Shown: one piece after another, positions 47,421 to 56,418 of the stretch | Layout of the letters: the number at the start of each line of letters is the position of its first letter | Position numbering within the stretch: position 1 is the stretch's first letter | NCBI RefSeq assembly: GCF_011064595.1 | Contig: NZ_JAALJI010000019.1 | Span: 1-64,000 of the forward strand | Direction of reading: 5' to 3' | DNA length: 64,000 bases | Origin: Paludisphaera soli | GTDB taxonomy: Bacteria; Planctomycetota; Planctomycetia; Isosphaerales; Isosphaeraceae | Position numbers and translations under genes: made by a program | The notes under the pieces: model-generated | Database searches by the model: none | What the model saw: the letters and a program-made list of their open reading frames with translations, nothing else | What the model was told of the DNA's origin: nothing

Positions 47421-48923
47421 TCAGCCGCGGCGGGCGACGTCGCGGATGGGTGGGAGTTCGTCGAGCCCTTCGCGCGGGACGGCCTCGACGAACCGTCGGA
47501 GGGCGAGTTCCAGGTGCTCGGCGGCCTCGCCGTGCTGCTCGATGACGTTGTTCTGGTCCCAGCGGTCCTCGGGCTTGCGGTACAGTTCGGGGCGTCGCGG
47601 CTCCTCGGGGTCGTCGACCAGGGGGAGAATCATGTGCCAGACGTGGGTGCGGATGGCGTACTCCTCCACGTCCATGCCCATCACGGCGTAGTCGCGGATC
47701 TTGGTCTGCTCGCCCCGGATGAGCGGCAGGAGGTCGCGGCCGTGGATCGGCGGCGCGTCGTCGGGGGGCTGGACGCCGAAGAAGCCCAGGAGCGTCGGCA
47801 GCAGGTCGACGGTCTGGACGATCGCCTGGTGGCGCATGCCGCCGTGCTTCGCCCCGGGCATCCTCACGATCAGCGGGGTGTGGACCAGCTCCTCATAGAG
47901 CCAGGGGCGGAACCGGCGGACGTAGCCGTGCTCGCCCAGGGGCTCCCCCTGGTCGCTCGTGAAGATCAGGAGCGTGTCCTCGTCGCGGCCCAGGCGTTCG
48001 AGCGCGTCGAACAGCTCGCCGAGCCAGCGGTCGACCAGGGTGACGGCCCCGGCGTAGGTGCGGCGGAGGCGGTACAGCTCGGCCTCGCCGATCACGTCGC
48101 CCACGGCGCCGGCGGGGACGTCGATCAGCACGGGGACGTCCTCGACGTCGATCTCGGGCTCGTCCTCGTCGGAGTCGTCCACGAGGTCCCCCTCGTCGTC
48201 GGACTCGAACTCGTCGGGCTCGATGGTGGCGTACTGGTCGCGATACGGGTCGGGGAGGTCCCAGGGCCCGTGGGGGCTGAACAAGTCGAGCCAGAGCAGG
48301 AACGGCTCGGGGTCGTCCTTCCGGCGGTCGAGCCAGTCGATCGCCGCCTTGACGGTGCGGGCCGCGCCGGTGTTCTCCTCCCGGTCGGTCCGCAGGGCCT
48401 TGCGGTTGCGGAGGAACTGCTCCCAGCGGGTCCGCCAGCGCTCGGCCGATTCGGGGTCGTCCTCGTCCTCGGGCGGCAGGCGCAGGCCGGGCTCGTCCTC
48501 CAGGCGGACGCCCCGGGCGCGGGGGTCGTCGGCGGGGATGTAGGGGTCGTAGCCCTGGCCCCGGATCCAGATCACGTCGTCGAACCCGCGGCCGTAGCCC
48601 ATGCCGGTCTCGCGCAGGAACGGCACGTCGGAGATCAGGGCCGTCCGCACGCCTTGAGGGCTGAGGAGGTCGGGGAGGATCCGCTCGTCCGGGCGTAGGG
48701 GGGTCCAGCCGAGGTCGGGGTCGGTCAGGCCGTATCGGCCCGTCCACCAGCTCCTCCGGGTGGGGAGCGTGGTCAGGTTCTCCGGGAAGTGGTGGTCGAA
48801 GACGACCCCCTGCGCGGCCAGGCGGTCGAGGTTGGGCGTCTCGATCCACGCGTTCCCGTAGGCCCCGAGGAATCCAAGATGCACGCTGTTGCAGGCGACG
48901 ACGATGGCGTTCATGGGGCCCAT
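47421..48923 (-). CDS. Sulfatase/alkaline-phosphatase-superfamily protein with degenerate active site
   Basis: 500 residues from the ATG at 48923; the ATG at 48914 (MNAIVVACNS) is equally possible and fits the family start better. The fold is clear: LGFLGAYGNAWIETPNLDRL, FHFPEN-like region, TSDQGEPLGEHGYVRR, HTPLIVRMPG and the C-terminal YRKPEDRWDQNNV. Counting from 48914, key residues are changed: Asn9 replaces a metal-binding Asp, TLPTR (49-53) replaces CxPSR so no formylglycine precursor Cys or Ser exists, and SDQGE replaces SDHGE. It is therefore unlikely to be a standard sulfatase. An acidic insert (DEFESDDEGDLVDDSDEDE, about 235-255) is also unusual. DUF2079 gene upstream, 24-bp gap. 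Confidence 0.85.
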   Translation of the reverse strand: MGPMNAIVVACNSVHLGFLGAYGNAWIETPNLDRLAAQGVVFDHHFPENLTTLPTRRSWWTGRYGLTDPDLGWTPLRPDERILPDLLSPQGVRTALISDVPFLRETGMGYGRGFDDVIWIRGQGYDPYIPADDPRARGVRLEDEPGLRLPPEDEDDPESAERWRTRWEQFLRNRKALRTDREENTGAARTVKAAIDWLDRRKDDPEPFLLWLDLFSPHGPWDLPDPYRDQYATIEPDEFESDDEGDLVDDSDEDEPEIDVEDVPVLIDVPAGAVGDVIGEAELYRLRRTYAGAVTLVDRWLGELFDALERLGRDEDTLLIFTSDQGEPLGEHGYVRRFRPWLYEELVHTPLIVRMPGAKHGGMRHQAIVQTVDLLPTLLGFFGVQPPDDAPPIHGRDLLPLIRGEQTKIRDYAVMGMDVEEYAIRTHVWHMILPLVDDPEEPRRPELYRKPEDRWDQNNVIEQHGEAAEHLELALRRFVEAVPREGLDELPPIRDVARRG

Positions 48924-48947
48924 TGTAATGACGCGCCCGCCCTTCGA

Positions 48948-50372
48948 CTACGGCGTCTCCGCTCGCCTCAAAACGACCAGCGACGGCCCCCGGTGGACCA
49001 CGGCGAACCCCTGCGGGGTGAACGTGACCGCCGGGTCGCGGCCGGGGACCTTCCAGAAGATCCAGCGGAACTCCGGGCCGAGCTGGGGGTACCCCTTGGG
49101 CTCGTTGATCGTCAGCACGTGGCTGTACAGGGCCTTGCGCGACGAGAGCGGGGCCGTGAACTCGTACGAGGCCAGCACCGCGTCGTCCGGCTCGACCTGG
49201 CGGGCCCAGGCCCAGTAGGGCTCCACGTCGGCGGCGGCGACCGGCGGCGGGATCGCCTCCATCCGCCGCAGCGTCTCCCGCAGGCCGAACGCCGACGACC
49301 CCGCCGCCGCCAGCCAGACCAGCGCCAGGATCGCAGGCCCGCCGCGCCGGCCTTCCAGCCGGGCCGCCAGCCGGGAAAAGCCGATCAGCCCGGCGGCCAG
49401 CATGGTCGCGACCGTCGGCACAGCGTAGCGGACGTGGTGCCACGAAGGCTCCGCCAGCATCCGCATCGCCCACTGGCCGTTGCATAGGCTCCAGAGCCAG
49501 GGCGCCGCCAAAAGCGCCGCGGCGGGCGAAAGCAGGGCCAGCCAGAGCCAGGGGCCCAGGCCGTCGCGCACCACCCAGAACATCGTCCCGAGCGTCTCGA
49601 CGAGGGTCGGCTTGCCGCCCAGGAACTGGTCGACGTACGCCTCGGGCCCGCGGCTGCTGACCACCAGGAACAGGTAGCCGAAGAACGCGAAGAGCATCCA
49701 ACCCAGGCCGACGTCGAACAGGACGAGCCGCCAGAGGGCCTTGCGGCCGACGTCCTCGTCCTCGCGGGCGGGCAGGAACGCCAGGCTGGCGACGATGATC
49801 GCGAACTCCTGCCGGCAGGCGAGCATCCCCGCCACCCCCGCCGCCGCCAGCCCGGCCCGCCGACTCCGCACGCCCTGGTAGGCCCAGAGCACGAACGGGA
49901 TCCCCATCGACAGCTCCCGGAAGTCGTTCCAGGCGAGCGGCCAGATCAGCGGCGCCATCGGCACCAGGGCCGTCGCCGCCAGCGCCGCTCGGGTCGAGCC
50001 CGACTCCGACCGGGCGAGCGTGAAGGCCGCCGGGATCAGCCACCAGAAGATCACGTTCTGGACGACCAACAGCGTGCGAGGGTCCGGGAACGCCGCGTAC
50101 AGAGGCGCGATCAGGAATCGCACCGGCGCCAGGTAGTTCGACTTCCAGACCGACGGGCCCTCGATCGCGTAGGCCGCGATCGGTTGCACGGAGAGGACCC
50201 CGTCCCCCTTCGTCAGCGCCCAGTACCACTGGTTGTAATAGGCCAGGTCCCACGACCACCCCAGTTGCAGGTCGTGATACCGCCGGAGCGCCTGCGTGGT
50301 CGTGGTCGCCGTGAGCACGGCCGTGAGCAAGGCCACCAGCAGCCAGGAGCCGATCCGCCCGTCGATCCGCAT
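48948..50372 (-). CDS. DUF2079 multi-spanning membrane protein
   Basis: 474 residues with about 10 hydrophobic segments starting at residue 8. The DUF2079 pattern is visible near the N-terminus (DLAYYNQWYWALTKGD, NYLAPVRFLIAPLYAAFPDP) and in RQEFAIIV. The fold resembles GT-C membrane glycosyltransferases, and the first loop carries the acidic DLAYYNQ typical of that group, so a lipid-linked sugar transferase is possible. The C-terminal 100 residues form a soluble periplasmic domain. It is immediately upstream of, and probably co-transcribed with, the sulfatase-like gene. Confidence 0.85.
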   Translation of the reverse strand: MRIDGRIGSWLLVALLTAVLTATTTTQALRRYHDLQLGWSWDLAYYNQWYWALTKGDGVLSVQPIAAYAIEGPSVWKSNYLAPVRFLIAPLYAAFPDPRTLLVVQNVIFWWLIPAAFTLARSESGSTRAALAATALVPMAPLIWPLAWNDFRELSMGIPFVLWAYQGVRSRRAGLAAAGVAGMLACRQEFAIIVASLAFLPAREDEDVGRKALWRLVLFDVGLGWMLFAFFGYLFLVVSSRGPEAYVDQFLGGKPTLVETLGTMFWVVRDGLGPWLWLALLSPAAALLAAPWLWSLCNGQWAMRMLAEPSWHHVRYAVPTVATMLAAGLIGFSRLAARLEGRRGGPAILALVWLAAAGSSAFGLRETLRRMEAIPPPVAAADVEPYWAWARQVEPDDAVLASYEFTAPLSSRKALYSHVLTINEPKGYPQLGPEFRWIFWKVPGRDPAVTFTPQGFAVVHRGPSLVVLRRAETP

Positions 50373-50552
50373 GAAGGATCTCCCGTCGCCTCACCCAGCC
50401 GGGGCCTCCCCGGACCGATCGTCGCATTATAAGCAATCGGCGGCGCGCATCGGCGCGGCGATTCGCGTCGCCGGCCCTTCCGCCCCTCGGGTGGGTTAGG
50501 ATGGCCGGGCGGGATTGGGTCGAGGAGGGGCGGTCCATCGAGGAGCAGAGAC

Positions 50553-51410
50553 ATGACGCGGCGACGATGGTTCGGCGCGGGGGCTTCGGCGGCGGTCGTC
50601 CTGATCGGGACGGCCGCCCTGCCGATCGGCGGAGGCGACCGGGAGCCCGCCAGGCCGCCGCTCTGGGAGATCCTGGCGAAGCTCCAGGAGGGGCGGTTCG
50701 TCGACCTGACGCACGCGTTCGAGCCCGGCGTGCCGCACTGGTCGGGCGCGCCCGACGAGGCGGTCGAGACGCTCTACGATCACGAACCGGCGCGGGGCAG
50801 CATGGGCTCCGGCCTGCTGATGCACCGCTACAGCCTGGTCGGCCAGTGGGGGACCCACGTCGACCCGCCCGCCCACTTCGTCAAGGGCCTGCGGACGGTG
50901 GACCAGATCGACGTCCGCGAGATGGTCCTGCCGCTCGTCGTGATCGACGTGCACGAGGCGGTCGCCCGCGACGCGGACTACACGGCGACCCTGGACGACG
51001 TGCTCGCCTGGGAACGTCGGCGCGGCCCGATCCCCGACGGCGCGTTCGTCGCACTGCGGACCGATTGGTCGAAGCGCTGGCCAGACCCGGAAATGATGCG
51101 CAACCCGGACGCGCGAGGCGTCTCGCACACGCCCGGCTGGGGGCGCGAGGCTTTGCGTCACATCCTGGAGACTCGCGGGGCCACCGCCATAGGCCACGAG
51201 ACCCTGGACACCGACCCGGGATCGGCCACGAGTCGGGGCGACTACGGCCTGGAGCGGTACGTCCTGGGCCGGGATCGGTATCAGATCGAGGCCCTCACGA
51301 ACCTGGATCAGTTGCCCGAGGCGGGCGCGATCGTCGTGGCGGCCTTCCCCAGGCCGCGCGGGGGCTCGGGCTTCCCGGCCCGCGTCTTCTCGATCGCTCC
51401 GAAGCCGTGA
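50553..51410 (+). CDS. Cyclase-family (kynurenine formamidase-like) metal hydrolase, exported
   Basis: 285 residues with an N-terminal Tat-like leader (MTRRRWFGAGASAAVVLIGTA). The cyclase-family metal motif is QWGTHVDPPAHF near 106-117, preceded by FVDLTHAFEPGVPHWSG and followed by GHETLDTDPGSA with the catalytic His/Glu. Known relatives hydrolyse N-formylkynurenine or act as isatin hydrolases; here an exported form with unknown substrate. TAGGAT at 50497-50502 is a candidate -10 element 50 bp before the start. The gene diverges from the DUF2079 gene. Confidence 0.87.
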   Translation: MTRRRWFGAGASAAVVLIGTAALPIGGGDREPARPPLWEILAKLQEGRFVDLTHAFEPGVPHWSGAPDEAVETLYDHEPARGSMGSGLLMHRYSLVGQWGTHVDPPAHFVKGLRTVDQIDVREMVLPLVVIDVHEAVARDADYTATLDDVLAWERRRGPIPDGAFVALRTDWSKRWPDPEMMRNPDARGVSHTPGWGREALRHILETRGATAIGHETLDTDPGSATSRGDYGLERYVLGRDRYQIEALTNLDQLPEAGAIVVAAFPRPRGGSGFPARVFSIAPKP

Positions 51411-51417
51411 CGGCGGC

Positions 51418-51753
51418 TCAGTCCACGCGCGGGTCCTCGGCCGCGACCGGGGGGAGGTCGAGCACGCCGCGGACCGTCGTGCGGCGGGCGACGCGCTCGC
51501 CCGGGATCGGCGTCTCCTCGGGACGGACTGTGATGTCACGCGCGGTCTCGTCGCGGTTCCAGAGTCGGTCGACTCCCAGACGGTCGAGCAGCGGCTCGCG
51601 CTGGACCTTGGAAGTCCGGGCGAACGGCGAGGGGTTGTCGAACGAGACCGCGCACTCGGGCTCGCACGGGCGATGCAGGCAGCGCGAGCCGGCGCAGCCG
51701 CTGAGGGCGAGGATCGTGGTCCCGACGACCAGGGGCCGGATCGTTCCGCGCAT
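51418..51753 (-). CDS. Small lipoprotein, Cys-rich N-terminus
   Basis: 111 residues. A strong ribosome site (AGGAGG 8 nt upstream) fixes the ATG at 51753. Signal peptide with lipobox LALSGC; just after it come four more cysteines within CAGSRCLHRPCEPEC, then a polar, Arg-rich tail (REPLLDRLGVDRLWNRDETA). I do not recognise a domain. Probably outer- or inner-membrane anchored. It converges on the cyclase gene with a 7-bp gap. Confidence 0.75.
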   Translation of the reverse strand: MRGTIRPLVVGTTILALSGCAGSRCLHRPCEPECAVSFDNPSPFARTSKVQREPLLDRLGVDRLWNRDETARDITVRPEETPIPGERVARRTTVRGVLDLPPVAAEDPRVD

Positions 51754-52090
51754 GGGTCTCCCTCCTGACCCGCGCGTGGCGCGGGCCTCGTGAAATTGCA
51801 GAACCGCCGAGAGTGGCGGAATGTCCTGGGCTCGACGCGAGGCCGACCTAGCTGCCGGGCTCGAAGTGATGGACATCCCTAAAGCAACCGCGGCGCCGAA
51901 TCCCACGCGCTGCCCGCGAGAGGCCCGGCGGGGGGTGGCTTCGCGAGGGTCCGGGAAACCTGGTAAGCCTGGGCCCGCCTCAGGAAGCAGGACGGCGGGC
52001 GTCGGCCAGACGCGCGGGGCGACCCAGTCCAGGAAGCGGGAAACCGGGTGCCGTCTCGCGCAAGCGCCGCATTCGGATGGTTGATGACTC
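51754..52090. other. Intergenic stretch upstream of lipoprotein gene
   Basis: 337 bp with no supported gene; GC-rich, with no recognised motif except the lipoprotein ribosome site at its left end. A full-length palindromic repeat element starts right after it. Confidence 0.4.
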
Positions 52091-52288
52091 CCTTCCACCC
52101 TGGCGGGGGAAGGTGGCCCGCAGGGCGGGATGAAGGGGGGGGCGGGCAGGACGACTCTCGGTGTTTCAACAGGGCCTTCCGAGGCCGTCGGCCGTACGGG
52201 CCGAGCTTCGAAATCCCCCGACTCCCCGCGAGCGTCCCCCCCTCAACCGACCCCTGCGGGGTCTGCCTTCCCCCGCCAGGGGGGAAGG
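52091..52288. repeat. Full-length (about 200 bp) palindromic repeat element, copy A
   Basis: 198 bp with inverted arms. The left arm begins CCTTCCACCCTGGCGGGGGA, then AAGGTGGCCCG; the right arm ends GCCTTCCCCCGCCAGGGGGG, then AAGG. Each arm is itself a hairpin. The interior shares GAGGCCGTCGGCC and CGACTCCCCGCGAGCGTCC with copy B at 61492-61686, although the surrounding genes are unrelated. It encodes no protein and looks like a non-autonomous, MITE- or REP-like element. Confidence 0.78.
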
Positions 52289-52328
52289 CGTCGGTACGCC
52301 CGTCCTTCGAATTGATGGGGTCGGCCCC

Positions 52329-55300
52329 TCAGCCGCCGGGCTTGGGGGCCGGGCTGGGGTTCTTAAGCGATTCCAGGTACGCGATGAGGTCGGCGAAGTC
52401 GGTGGGGGCGATGCCCTCGGCCAGTCCGGGGGGCATGATCGAGACGTCGCCGCGCTTGCGGTCCTCGATGCGGTCGGCCTCGATCCGCACGAGCTTGGCG
52501 TCGGAGTCCTGGATCTCCACGGCGTCGGCGGTGTCGGACTTGAGGACGCCCGAGACGACCCGGCCGTCGTCGAGGGCCAGGACCACCGGCTCATACCCGC
52601 TGGAGATCTTCGCCGAGGGCTGCAGCACGGCCGTGATCAGTTCGTCCCTCGGGTACTTGGCCCCGACGCTCGACAGCTCCGGCCCGACCGTCGACCCGCC
52701 GGGGGCGACGGCGTGGCACTTGATGCACGCCAGGCCCTTCAGGTCCTCGAAGATCGCCTTGCCCTTCGCCGGGTCGCCGCCCCCCATGACCGCCCGGGCG
52801 CGGTAGGCCTCGGGGTCGAAGCCGCCGGCCGCCGGCTCCTTCAGGAAGGCGTAGTCGGCCGCGCCCGCGACGGCCACCGAGAAGTCCCAGGGGCCGCCGT
52901 CGTTGCCGCAGCGTACGACGATCCTGTTGGCCCCCCGCTTCAGCTTGACCTCGAAGCGGTCGGCCTCGGGCGAGTAGCCCCGGTTCTTGGGGAAGTCGTA
53001 GACCTGTTCGCCGTCCACCCAGACGGTCAGGGTGTCGTCCGAGCCCACGGCGAACGAGGCGACGCGGTCGGTCGGGCTCTCGACCTCGGCGACGGCGAAG
53101 GCCGAGCGGTCCCCGCCGCCGACGATCCGTTCCAGGTTGACCCGGCCGCGACGGTCGCGCGGCTGGACGGCCTTCCACGAGACCTTACGGCCGTCGAGTC
53201 CGTCCAGCTCCGCCTTGGGGTCGATCGATCCGTCGAGCGGGAACGGCGGCGGGGCCTCCTTCTCGAAGGGGCCGACGACCTGCCAGGCGAGGATCGGCGC
53301 GGTCACGGTGAACGCCTCGCGGAGGTCGGCCACGGCGGCGGCCGGCAGTTCGCGACGCGCCGCCAGTTGGTCGAGCCGGGGGACGGCCTGATCCTTGAGC
53401 CGGGCGAGCGCGGCGGCCGCCCGCTTGCGGAGCGCGGGGCTCCTGTCGCCCAGCGCGCCGAGGTAGACCGGCATCGCCTCGAAGACAGGGTTGGCGGCCA
53501 GGGCCTCGACCGCCTCGTACCGCACGTCCTCGCGGTCGGCTGCGGCGATCAGGGCGGGGACCGACGCCGGGTCGGCGAGCGTCCCGAGCGCCTCGACGGC
53601 CCGCTTGCGGACCTCCAGGGCCGGGTCGTCGAGCCGTCCCCGGATGGCGGCGAGGGCCGAGTCGGGCGCCTCGCCCTTCCGATCCCCCAGCACCGAGGCC
53701 AAGGCGTCGACGGCCGCCTCGCGGACGGCCGGCGCGGGGTTGTCGAGGGTCTTGACCAGGGCCGAGACCGCCGAGCCGGCCTGGAAGCGGCCGAGTGCCG
53801 CGACCACCCCCTTGCGGCGGTCGTCGCCCAGCGAGGGGTCGTCCAGCACCCCCAGCAGCACATCGGTCGCGCGGTCGCCGCCGATCGCCTCCACCGCCTG
53901 CAGGGCGGCGTCGCGGACCGCCTGGGGGCCGTCCGGGTCGCGAACGACCGAGGCCAGCGCGGGGAGCGCCTCGGCGTCGCCCAGGACGCCGAGGGCGCGG
54001 GCGAAGGCGGCGCGGGCGTCGGGGTCGGCCTCGTCCGGGAACCGGGCACGGACGAGGTCCTTCGCGGACTCGTCCTTCACCTCGGCCGCGGCGTCGGCGG
54101 CTGCGGCCCGGACGGCCGGCGCGGGGTCGCCGATCCGGGCCCGGATCGCGTCCAGCACGAAGGGCGTCTCCTCCCAGTCGACGGTCCTCGCCGGGGCCTT
54201 CCCCTTCGCGGGCTGGGTCCCCCACCACTTGCCGTCCCACGGGGGCGTCTCGCGGGCCGACGAGGCCAGCCGGCGCACGGCCAGGGCCCGTTCGGACGCC
54301 TCCCCGCCGCCGGCCGCGAAGTCGGCCAGCACCTTCACCGCCTCCTTGCGATAGACCCCTTCGAGGGCCAGCAGCAGCCCATCACGAACCTTGGAATCGG
54401 GCGACGCGAGCCCCTGCCCCACCCTGTCCCAGTCGCCGATCCGGGCCAGGGCCTTGCGGGCGGAGAAAGCGAGGTAGGGGTCGGGGTCGGCGACGATCGG
54501 CGTGATCGCCGCGACGGCCTCGGGCGCGCCGACCCGCCCCAGGGCGACGATGGCCTGGAGCCTCACCGAGGGCTCGGGGTCGTTCAGCCTGGCGACGAGC
54601 GCGTCGGTCGCGATCGGCCCGTAATCCAGCCCGATCGCGCGGGCGGCCTGGGCGCGGACGTCGGCCGAGGAGTCGTCCAGGGCGGCGATCAGGGGCTCGA
54701 TCCCGAGCGGCGAGCGGGGGGCGATCCCGGCGACGGCCCAGGTCAAGTGCCGGCGGGCGACCTCGGGGGTCTCGGGCTTCGCCAGCGCGGCCGTCACGTC
54801 GGCCAGGGCCGCTTCGCCCCGAGCGATCAGCGCGTGCTGGGCGCGGAGCCGTTCGGCCCGCGCAGGGTGGTCGAGCTGGGCGATCAGCGCGGGCGTCGGG
54901 TCGGCGTCGGAGCCCCGGGGCCGGCGGGCCGGGGCCCGGTCCGCGCCCTCGCCGGCGTAGGTCACGGCGTAGACGCGGCCGAGTTTGTCCTTCTTCTCGC
55001 CCCAGCCCCCCATCGACCAGTCGGCGACGTACATCGTCTCGCCGTCGTGGGAGAGGGCCAGGTCGATCGGCCGGAAGTCCTCGACCTCGCCGGGCTGGAC
55101 GAAGTCGATCACGTCGGCGACCTCGAAGCTCGCCCCCTTGGGCTTGAACCGGAAGGCCCGCACGGAGCGCTTGCCCCACTCGGCCCAGAAGGCCCGGCCC
55201 CGGAACTCCTCGGGCCAGGCGTCTTCCTCGTAGACGACGCCGCCGCACGGGGAGCCGCCGCCGTACTCGGCCATGTGGGGGAGGATCCTGTCCTTGCGGT

Positions 55301-56096
55301 CGTGGTAGTCGAAGGGGTAGCCGAAATAGCCGCCGTCGACGTGATGCTCGACCCGCGTCCACCAGCCCAGGCCGTCGTCGGTGTTGTCGTAGGTGAAGAG
55401 GTGGTCGCGGGCGTCGAGGTTCGGCTCCAGGTGGTTGCGCGTGCCGGAGGAGAGGACTTCCAGCCCGGTCCCGTCGGGCCGGCAGCGGACCACGCCGCCC
55501 CCCTTGAGCTGAATCGTCCGGCCGTCGGGCCCGGTGGCCTTCGGGACCCCCTTGTCCCCCACCGAGATGTAGAGGCAGCCGTCCATGCCGATCTGGATGC
55601 CCGAGACGATGTGGTCGTTCAGCATGTTCGGGAAGCCGGGGCCGACCCCCATGTCGGTGAACAGCTCTTTCCGCTCGTCGGCCTTGCCGTCGCCGTCGGT
55701 GTCGCGGAGGACGGTCAGGTTGGGCATGTTCATGACGTACAGCGCGCCGTCGCGCCAGAGCATGCCGAAAACGGCGTTGAGCCCCTCGGCGAAGACCGTC
55801 GGCTCCTGCCCCGGCCGGAACAGCAGGACGCGGTCGATGGGCTTGTCGGCCGGGCCGATCTGGTCCATCGGGTCCTCGCCGACGAACAGCGAACCGTCGG
55901 GCGCCGTGGCGAGCTGGCACGGGTAAGACACCGCCGGAACCGCCGCGACCAGGCGGATCTTGAAGCCGTCGGGCACCTTCGGCAGCTCGCCGCGGGCGGA
56001 GGAACCGAGCGAGAGCCCGACCAGGGCGATCGCCCCGAGGAGCCGGGATGATCGCGGGAGGGCGGACCGCGTCCGCGGAAGAGGGGCCGAGGGCAT
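52329..56096 (-). CDS. PVC-type haem-binding protein with HEAT repeats and C-terminal cytochrome c (second copy)
   Basis: 1255 residues from the ATG at 56096 (AGGA upstream). Order: signal peptide ending SSARGE; a dehydrogenase-type propeller (about 40-420) with DTDGDGKADER and YVADWSMGGWGEK; a long HEAT region (about 450-960); a PA14/discoidin-like beta module (FAVGSDDTLTVWVDGEQVYD); and a C-terminal haem c module with CIKCHAVAPGGSTVGPELS and the usual MPPGLAEGIAPTDFADLIAY end. One covalent haem is predicted. Probably a periplasmic oxidoreductase; the extra beta module, absent from the copy at 13779-16670, may bind carbohydrate. Confidence 0.9.
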   Translation of the reverse strand: MPSAPLPRTRSALPRSSRLLGAIALVGLSLGSSARGELPKVPDGFKIRLVAAVPAVSYPCQLATAPDGSLFVGEDPMDQIGPADKPIDRVLLFRPGQEPTVFAEGLNAVFGMLWRDGALYVMNMPNLTVLRDTDGDGKADERKELFTDMGVGPGFPNMLNDHIVSGIQIGMDGCLYISVGDKGVPKATGPDGRTIQLKGGGVVRCRPDGTGLEVLSSGTRNHLEPNLDARDHLFTYDNTDDGLGWWTRVEHHVDGGYFGYPFDYHDRKDRILPHMAEYGGGSPCGGVVYEEDAWPEEFRGRAFWAEWGKRSVRAFRFKPKGASFEVADVIDFVQPGEVEDFRPIDLALSHDGETMYVADWSMGGWGEKKDKLGRVYAVTYAGEGADRAPARRPRGSDADPTPALIAQLDHPARAERLRAQHALIARGEAALADVTAALAKPETPEVARRHLTWAVAGIAPRSPLGIEPLIAALDDSSADVRAQAARAIGLDYGPIATDALVARLNDPEPSVRLQAIVALGRVGAPEAVAAITPIVADPDPYLAFSARKALARIGDWDRVGQGLASPDSKVRDGLLLALEGVYRKEAVKVLADFAAGGGEASERALAVRRLASSARETPPWDGKWWGTQPAKGKAPARTVDWEETPFVLDAIRARIGDPAPAVRAAAADAAAEVKDESAKDLVRARFPDEADPDARAAFARALGVLGDAEALPALASVVRDPDGPQAVRDAALQAVEAIGGDRATDVLLGVLDDPSLGDDRRKGVVAALGRFQAGSAVSALVKTLDNPAPAVREAAVDALASVLGDRKGEAPDSALAAIRGRLDDPALEVRKRAVEALGTLADPASVPALIAAADREDVRYEAVEALAANPVFEAMPVYLGALGDRSPALRKRAAAALARLKDQAVPRLDQLAARRELPAAAVADLREAFTVTAPILAWQVVGPFEKEAPPPFPLDGSIDPKAELDGLDGRKVSWKAVQPRDRRGRVNLERIVGGGDRSAFAVAEVESPTDRVASFAVGSDDTLTVWVDGEQVYDFPKNRGYSPEADRFEVKLKRGANRIVVRCGNDGGPWDFSVAVAGAADYAFLKEPAAGGFDPEAYRARAVMGGGDPAKGKAIFEDLKGLACIKCHAVAPGGSTVGPELSSVGAKYPRDELITAVLQPSAKISSGYEPVVLALDDGRVVSGVLKSDTADAVEIQDSDAKLVRIEADRIEDRKRGDVSIMPPGLAEGIAPTDFADLIAYLESLKNPSPAPKPGG

Positions 56097-56418
56097 GGGG
56101 CGCGTCCTGTGGTGGGGATCGGATGAGCGTTCGACGAGGGATGGCCGCGATTGTACAACCCCTGTCGAATGGGCGGCAACCTCGCGACCCCAGGCTCCGA
56201 CCTCGCCGCCCAATCGGCGATTTCCTTCGCCAGACCCCCTAGCCCTCCCATGTCGCTCTCGCTCGGGAGATGGCGACCGTTGCAATCGGCCGGGACGGAC
56301 GAATCGTTTCAAGCGGGCCGACGCAAGGGGTCGATAAGACCGCCGTAGGCCGTGCGTCCGGACCAAGGACGAAGGGACGCGCGGCGACGGCTGGACACGC
56401 GGCCGGGAGATCGAGACT
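56097..56418. other. Divergent promoter region
   Basis: 322 bp between the PVC haem protein and the Ig-like secreted protein. No gene is supported. GGGAGA at about 56404-56409 serves the GTG start at 56419. No clear -10/-35 pair or operator palindrome was found. Confidence 0.4.

Noticed and set aside
52091-52288. CRISPR array or insertion sequence
   Set aside because: No regularly spaced repeats and no transposase; the structure is a pair of hairpin-bearing inverted arms.
52161-56051. A 1296-codon plus-strand frame
   Set aside because: Shadow of the second PVC haem protein gene; no domain and a composition typical of high-GC antisense frames.
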